The notes below the pieces were generated by a model. The model had not been told where the DNA came from, did not search any database, and saw only the letters and a list, made by a program, of their open reading frames with translations. DNA of 64,000 nt, taken from positions 1-64,000 of the forward strand of contig MEHQ01004319.1 of assembly GCA_008828725.1 (NCBI GenBank), in the 5' to 3' direction. Shown piece after piece: positions 60,436 through 64,000 of this stretch. Made by a program: the position numbers and the translations under genes. Origin of the DNA: Saccharina japonica. Its lineage: Eukaryota > Sar > Phaeophyceae > Laminariales > Laminariaceae. Positions within the stretch are counted from its first letter, which is position 1, and every line of letters begins with the position of its first letter.

Positions 60436-61115
60436 ATGCTTTGGTGGCGGGTAGTCTGTTGTTTTGTTGGTATGGTTGTATGAAAATCATTGTGGCAAAG
60501 GGTTGGTGTGCCGAATGTTGTAGAACAACCTTCTTAGAGTTTATCCGTTGCAGCGTTAAGGACCAAACATGATAAATAATGTGCCGGGTACCCGGGTATC
60601 CGGTTGTTAGACGGGTACCCGGCTGTTAAACGGGTACCCGGGTACCCGCCCAAAATAGACGTAAATACTCGCGAGTACCCGGGTATTGTTTTTCCGATTT
60701 AAGAGGGTACCCGTTTAGGGCGGGTACTCGTCGGGTAACACCTCTATCGCGGAGTAACATATTTCAGCTTTTCAGCGACCATAGGCTTTTCAATTTTGAA
60801 CCGTTACAGCAGTGTGTACTCGTATATTCTGTCGTTTGTGTATTGCATTTTGTTTTTGCCCGTTTCATATTTTCCGTTTTGTTTCACTCCACAATAACGT
60901 TTGTTTTCGACGCGGACACTCGAAACAAGTGTACTGGGTATATGTTTTCAAACATCCCCGCAGGGGGGAGAGAGAGGAGAGAGGGCAAGAGCAGCCTGTA
61001 GTACTGCAGTAGACCCAGGATACAGATTTTGCAGCCCTCATTTTGCCAATGATGGCGTTCACGGCCAGACTCAAATCGCTCTCCACATTGGGTGAATTGA
61101 GACACAAGGAGAGCC

Positions 61116-62916
61116 TTGAATGCGCAGCAGTTCGATGAGCTAAATAGAACCCCGCGCGAAGGTGGTGTTTATGCAGAAACGTGTTCCGTCCTTGACACGC
61201 TGTTGGATCTACGATGTAACGGCTCCCTCAACGAAGAGGAGTACAACAGCGAGCTCGGGGAGCTTCTTCATTTAATTCGACCATTGCGATCGGACGCGAG
61301 TGCTCGACAAGTGCATCCATGCCACGGCCGCAACCTTCGGTGAGTATCACACCGTCGACAGTTGGCAGAACCCAAGCACGTGCGACTACTGCAACCGGTG
61401 GGTTGACAAAACGTACAAGGCCGCCATCACAGGCGGTTCTGGCTTGAAGGCCACGGAGAAGTTCATCCTTTTTGCGGACAGTCTGCACGGCCAGACGACA
61501 GAAGAGTTCTAGAAACAACTCATAGAGGAATGCAACACTCTGCTTTGGCTGCTGCCTTCAGGGTACACGGATGAATGCAGACGTTCGATGCAGGATACGG
61601 GAGGCTAGTCAAGTTGGGTGTGGGGAAGGCTCTCGAGGCATGGTTGGAAAAGGATGACAACGTGAAAACGTGGGACACCAACAAGCTGTCGGCCTCCGAC
61701 CGTGGGGCTTTGCTGGCGCACTGGGTGGGTGAGGCCGTCGAAACAGTCGGTTCGTACCAGCTGCAACGTAGACGCCTGTTTGAAATGACTGGGCTTGTGA
61801 TGGCAGCAGACGTTACCGACGATAACCTCATCAACCTCGAAGGCCTAGACGGGCCGTACACGTTCACTGGCGTCAATGCCGGCAAGGAAGTTCCGGATGA
61901 CGTGCAGCCGATTACTCCAGCGGACGAAGACCATCTCGAAGGGTCGAGCGACGAGGAAGGCGACGAAGAAACGGAGGATGACAACACCGGGCGACTTCGT
62001 GGATCGGACGTTGCTTGACGATGATTATGACCTCGGAGCTGATGAAACAACACTGCTTCATGAATGCCCATCGGGTTATGCCTTTGTGCGCTCACCTCCT
62101 CCGGCCCTCGATGCATCACTCGTGAAGCAGAACATCATGCTGTGCCGGGTGTTGGGATTGGTGAAGGGTTTCATCACACGACTGGCACAGGTACGGACGC
62201 GCCAATATTACGACTATAGGGTGTTAATCGAGCAAACTGGCACGACGCTCAGTATGAGGCTTCCACTCGGGAAGTATTTTGCTGTTGGTGAGGCCGCGTA
62301 ATACGTGTTGCGGGTGCTACTGGCTACTGGGTGAGGCTACTTCGCTTTCAAGAATGCTTCAACGTGAGCTACTGACCGCATGGAGTGAGCAACAGCGACA
62401 TCGACCGGGGCGGCGGCCCTGGACGTGGCAAGGGGGACAGTGATGAGGAGGGGAATAATGGCAGCGATGAAAGGAGACAGGAAGGTAGAGGGGGGGGGGG
62501 GGTGATTACAGCGAAACAAGCGCTTTAGAAGAGACCGGCATCAGCAGTGGCAGTGAGAGTGAGGAAGGGGCAGGAGCGGATAAAGAGCGACAGGGGAGTG
62601 ACGACTAGGAACGGAAAGAGGAATCGAGTTTGCGCGGTGTAGATGTCGACAGCGATGATAGTGATCTCGTAGAGGGAAGCTTTCCGAAAGCGATGAAGAG
62701 GGTGAAGGCGGGGAAGAGATTTATGACGACCTTACCGGGACTAATTATTTACGCAAGGGGAAGAGACGAACACGAAAACGGAAACCTTCTAACTCCGTTG
62801 CCGAGCACGTTTCCTCGGCGTCCATGCCCCCCAGTAAGCGTACACGACGCAGAGTTCGAACGCCGAACGTGCGCATGCTCAATCAGTTTAGGGCGTGCGG
62901 TCAATGGTGGTATTAA
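61116..62916 (+). pseudogene. DDE (pogo-like, DDE_1 type) transposase, decayed
   Basis: Readable pieces in order: 61116-61300 (MNAQQFDELNRTPREGG, LLDLRCNGSLNEEEYNSELG). 61300-61574: YHTVDSWQNPSTCDYCNRWV, then EKFILFADSLHGQTTEEF with the Asp at about 61477, a TAG at 61510, and NTLLWLLPSGYTDE. 61575-61985: FDAGYGRLVKLGVGKALEAW, ALLAHWVGEAVETVGSYQLQ, FEMTGLVMAADVTDD. 61985-62301: GDFVDRTLLDDDYD, YYDYRVLIEQTG. An acidic then basic tail ends VRMLNQFRACGQWWY at 62916. FADSLHGQ, the P-x-G-x-T region, the QPLD-like FDAGYGRLVK, and HWV-x-EA-x(n)-F-x-x-TG follow the order of DDE_1 transposases. At least three frameshifts and one nonsense codon; a poly-G run at 62491 adds another. It lies within matching TIRs and a TA duplication. 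Confidence 0.78.
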
Positions 62917-62989
62917 TATGAGGTATACCAACAGCAACGAGAGCGTGTACGGACGGAGCGGGTCGAGTGTGGTCGTGCTAGGACTGGCC

Positions 62990-63245
62990 GAGCGGCACCG
63001 GAGCGGCGCGCCTGAGCAGCAGCACAGCAGCGCGCCGGCGCAGCAGCACAGCAGCGCACAGGAGAAGCGATCCGGAGCACGGACGACATCGACCCGTGAC
63101 GGACGAACATTATTGTTTTTCTGTTTTCTGTTGACAAATTCTTCGCTTTTTCCCCCGAATGTTGTTGTTGGGTCGGTGTGGATGACGTCACTGGTTTTGT
63201 AGAGAGACGCGGCAGAGATGGCGCGGACACCCCGGGTGCCTTCAT
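62990..63245. other. CAGCAG-rich stretch, 3' side of transposase
   Basis: GAGCAGCAGCACAGCAGCGC repeats at 63016-63062. No gene recognised. Confidence 0.5.
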
Positions 63246-63264
63246 TGTGTGCCTGATCGTGGAA

Positions 63265-63815
63265 GACCCCTTCAATGTGGAACGATTCCTAATCAGTGTC
63301 GATGTTTATAATGCTGTGCCTAACACAGACCGTTCAGGATAGATTCGGGTAATTGTCAATGGACATGATGGCTTTGGTTGGCTGTTCTTTTTCACTTTGT
63401 GCCCGCGGACTGTCATTCTGGCAGCACTTCAGACAGCAGCTGCGTGCTCCATCTTGTTCCCACGCCTACCGTTTGTTTTTGTACAGACAGCACTTCAGAC
63501 AGTAGTTACGCTGTAGTCGGCAAATTCATTGGTAAAGAGTGGGAGGGGGGGGGAGGGGGACGATGCTGCTGTAGTCGAATGGAGATTGCGGGCGTGTAGT
63601 TCAGTTTTGGACACGCATAACATGCTGTAGGGATTTTAGGTGTACCTCTTCGGACTTGTGTATCCTTTCCCTGCTAAGTGTACGTGTTCTTTAGGATTCT
63701 CTGATGGCTCTAGCACTTTTGTGACCACGGGCCGTGATCTTGCTAGATCAGACTATAGGGATTAGCAACTGAAACGAGTTTAATGTGAAGAAAAACAACA
63801 ACAACAACAATACCA
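63265..63815 (-). repeat. R3 interior fragment
   Basis: Complement of 42500-43020 and 35165-35420: AACATGCTGTAGGGATTTTA, GATGGCTCTAGCACTTTTGT, ATCAGACTATAGGGATTAGC, CGTTTAATGTGAAG. It lies between the transposase remnant and the right terminus of the pogo-like element. Confidence 0.85.
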
Positions 63816-64000
63816 AATAAGAAAGCAAGCTCGATCTTCGATTTTACCCGGAAAATAGGAAGGCCTCAATAAGAAAGAGGCTCATAAATTGACACAAATA
63901 GGAAATCCAGGCTGAGCCCAGATTCCTGTTTCTTATTAGGTGTCCTGTACTGTAAGCAATGGACAACAAAGAAAGGGTTTTACCTGGCATCCACACCAAG

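Larger units (their letters stand above)
55772..60746. mobile_element. Large hAT element D, 4975 bp, 8-bp target duplication
   Basis: Inverted termini TAGAGGTGTTACCC at 55772 and 60746. Flanks TCGCGGAG at 55764-55771 and 60747-60754. The ends carry GGGTACCCGG and TACTCGCGAGTA arrays. Inside are hAT B2, a satellite block and hAT C; once these are removed only about 2.4 kb is its own sequence, without a recognisable transposase. Confidence 0.93.
55593..63952 (+). mobile_element. Pogo-like DNA transposon split by nested insertions (8.4 kb span)
   Basis: Inverted termini of 28 bp starting CAGTACAGGACACC, with TA at 55591-55592 and 63953-63954. Removing the hAT at 55772-60746 and one copy of its 8-bp target leaves about 3.4 kb. 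On the right it carries a broken plus-strand DDE transposase (61116-62916). Subterminal AATAAGAAA and CCAGGCTG words occur at both ends. The 173-bp MITE at 3646 has the same ends and is a deletion product of this family. Confidence 0.9.

Overview
This is eukaryotic nuclear DNA dominated by transposable elements. I see no prokaryotic operons, rRNA, CRISPR array or virus. The best guess for the organism is a stramenopile alga, most likely a brown alga. That rests on a secreted Cys-rich modular protein followed by a (TTPAP)n tail, on abundant CAG/CTG microsatellites, on TTAGGG-type interstitial arrays, and on the mix of hAT, pogo-like, copia and tyrosine-recombinase elements. It is an inference from style, not from a marker gene.

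Layout. Positions 1-5700 are low-complexity sequence with a 1.8-kb foldback and a small pogo-type MITE. 5712-7092 is a hAT element with an exact 8-bp target duplication. 7590-15200 is a mosaic of one dispersed repeat family, interrupted at about 9230-13038 by a decayed DIRS/Ngaro-like tyrosine-recombinase retroelement. 15804-22760 (minus strand) holds the one convincing host gene: eight exons, consistent intron phases, a signal peptide, three Cys-rich modules each split over two exons, and a 38-fold TTPAP tail. 23.3-47 kb is dense in non-autonomous elements: a poly(A)-tailed tRNA-derived SINE family (about ten copies), a second tRNA-headed repeat, a very abundant repeat called R2 here, and several TIR elements with clear target duplications. 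47699-51391 is a short LTR element, apparently copia-type, sitting inside a degenerate satellite. 55593-63952 is a nested stack: a pogo-like DNA transposon with a broken DDE transposase is split by a 5-kb hAT, which itself contains two smaller hATs and a second block of the same satellite.

Almost every ORF outside the Cys-rich gene is a chance reading through repeats or a decayed transposon protein. The main value of the window is the exon-module gene and the internally dated insertion history, where empty sites and target duplications can be read directly.
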